In this document: in pieces, positions 29,980-30,475 of the stretch
Layout: each line of letters begins with the position of its first letter
Numbering within the stretch: the first letter of the stretch is position 1
Source of the DNA: Spirochaetales bacterium
Lineage (GTDB): Bacteria > Spirochaetota > Spirochaetia > Sphaerochaetales > Sphaerochaetaceae
Length of the DNA: 30,475 nucleotides
Direction of reading: 5' to 3'
Assembly (NCBI GenBank): GCA_022785155.1
Contig: JALFRH010000034.1
Span: 1-30,475 of the forward strand
Program-made: the position numbers and the translations under genes
The notes under the pieces: model-generated
Databases searched by the model: none
The model's input: the letters and a program-made list of their open reading frames with translations, nothing else
What the model was told of the DNA's origin: nothing

Positions 29980-30108
29980 TGTTCACCTCCAATAGTTTGC
30001 ACCTTATATAGGGTGTTTGATTTCCGGTTTTTGCTCACAAGACTGGGGGACTGCTAAACCGTTTTACCACGCTGAGGAGTTACATGCCCCTTCGGGTCTT
30101 TTATTGAC

Positions 30109-30127
30109 ATCACATATAGTTTGTGAT
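30109..30127. promoter_or_regulatory. palindromic site in the lipoprotein promoter region
   Basis: ATCACA-TATAGTT-TGTGAT is a 6+7+6 inverted repeat directly after TTGACA (30104-30109). A 17-nt spacer from that -35 leads to a weak -10 (TATTTC, 30127-30132), so the palindrome fills the spacer and would be well placed for repression. It has the reverse order of a CRP site (TGTGA...TCACA) and is not called as one. Confidence 0.45.
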
Positions 30128-30138
30128 ATTTCGGAAAT

Positions 30139-30475
30139 ATGAAACGACTTTCACTTGTTCTCAGTTTGTTGGTTATCTTGTTTGCATTCTCCGGTTGCGC
30201 TTCCATGAGCAGCTTCTATGACCCTTGGTTTGAGGATGGTGTAATCCCTGAAGAATGCTTCTTGAAAGCTGGAGAAGAGCCGAAAGTATACTATTCTGAT
30301 GACTTCGATTCAGACATCTACTATCTGCAATCCAACTATTACCTCATCCTTGGAAATTCTTCATATAATGGTCCAGCAGACTCTTCTCTAAAGAAAGCTG
30401 TGGCATCCTTATGCAAAGAAAAACGGGCAGAAATTGGTCTGTATGGCTATCAGTATACTGGTACAAAAACCGGGG
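30139..30475 (+). CDS. lipoprotein of unknown function (3' end outside window)
   Basis: The ATG at 30139 begins MKRLSLVLSLLVILFAFSGC, a lipoprotein signal peptide with the loose spirochaetal lipobox FSGC (Cys20). The mature part starts ASMSSFYDPWFEDGVIPEEC and is rich in Tyr, Asp and Ser (DDFDSDIYYLQSNYYLILGN). About 112 residues are visible before the window ends. I do not recognise the family. The ribosome site is weak (GGAAAT). Probably anchored to a membrane and facing the periplasm or surface. Confidence 0.8.
   Translation, partial: MKRLSLVLSLLVILFAFSGCASMSSFYDPWFEDGVIPEECFLKAGEEPKVYYSDDFDSDIYYLQSNYYLILGNSSYNGPADSSLKKAVASLCKEKRAEIGLYGYQYTGTKTG

Noticed and set aside
30109..30127. CRP/FNR-type site
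   Set aside because: The half-sites are in the reverse order (TCACA first, TGTGA second).
1..30475. CRISPR arrays, tRNA or rRNA genes
   Set aside because: No regularly spaced repeat units, cloverleaf-like TTC-loop sequences or rRNA-like segments were found on reading either strand.

Overview
The window looks like a low-to-mid GC spirochaete chromosome segment (Spirochaetota, in the range of Sphaerochaeta/Treponema relatives). This is inferred from the solute-binding-protein signal peptide ending VFAQGSQE with no lipobox Cys, the LplB/LplC-type permeases, a spirochaetal lipobox (FSGC) and the IS3-type transposase fragments. No rRNA, tRNA or CRISPR array was seen.

Region 1 (1-10353, all minus strand) is one long carbohydrate operon, read from 10353 downward. 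It encodes two LplB/LplC-type permeases, a TIM-barrel sugar isomerase/epimerase, a PreA-like FMN/Fe-S enzyme, a Gfo/Idh/MocA oxidoreductase, the solute-binding protein, a cytoplasmic heparinase II/III-type lyase, a second TIM-barrel epimerase and a second Gfo/Idh/MocA enzyme that runs off the window. No transport ATPase is encoded, so a shared ATPase elsewhere is likely. The gene set suggests uptake of an oligosaccharide, probably uronate-containing, cleavage in the cytoplasm and redox/epimerase processing. The 10354-10702 region upstream holds repeated AAATTGACA boxes and a perfect 17-bp palindrome.

Region 2 (10703-19593, minus strand) is metabolic and regulatory. In transcription order it holds a ketopantoate-reductase-like gene broken by an in-frame TGA, a short-chain dehydrogenase, a BceRS-like two-component system, a BceAB-like ABC transporter, a DUF1349 protein, a CstA-type peptide/pyruvate transporter and a small protein ending at a hairpin. 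The response regulator has an unusually short receiver domain.

Region 3 (19594-23050) has a plus-strand two-gene unit (small membrane protein plus XRE repressor) under a strong promoter with two CAAGTATACTTG operators. It is followed by decayed genes (patatin-like phospholipase with an internal deletion, TetR C-terminal remnant) and an intact N-anchored linear amide C-N hydrolase.

Region 4 (23051-30138) is an accessory island made largely of debris. It contains an ars-operon remnant (ACR3 C-terminus plus arsC start) fused to an AbrB-like C-terminus, an IS200/IS605-type element with a frameshifted tnpA, a Phd/PIN toxin-antitoxin pair, an HD-domain gene fused in frame to an IS3 transposase tail, a HepT/MntA toxin-antitoxin pair, a DUF4143-type ATPase plus a 28-codon remnant of a relative, an IS3 OrfA fragment and a truncated P27-type phage terminase small subunit. 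Several of these genes have clear palindromic operators. Two halves of an IS3-type element, each with a TGCGGAC end, bracket about 4 kb of this cargo.

The window ends inside a plus-strand lipoprotein gene.
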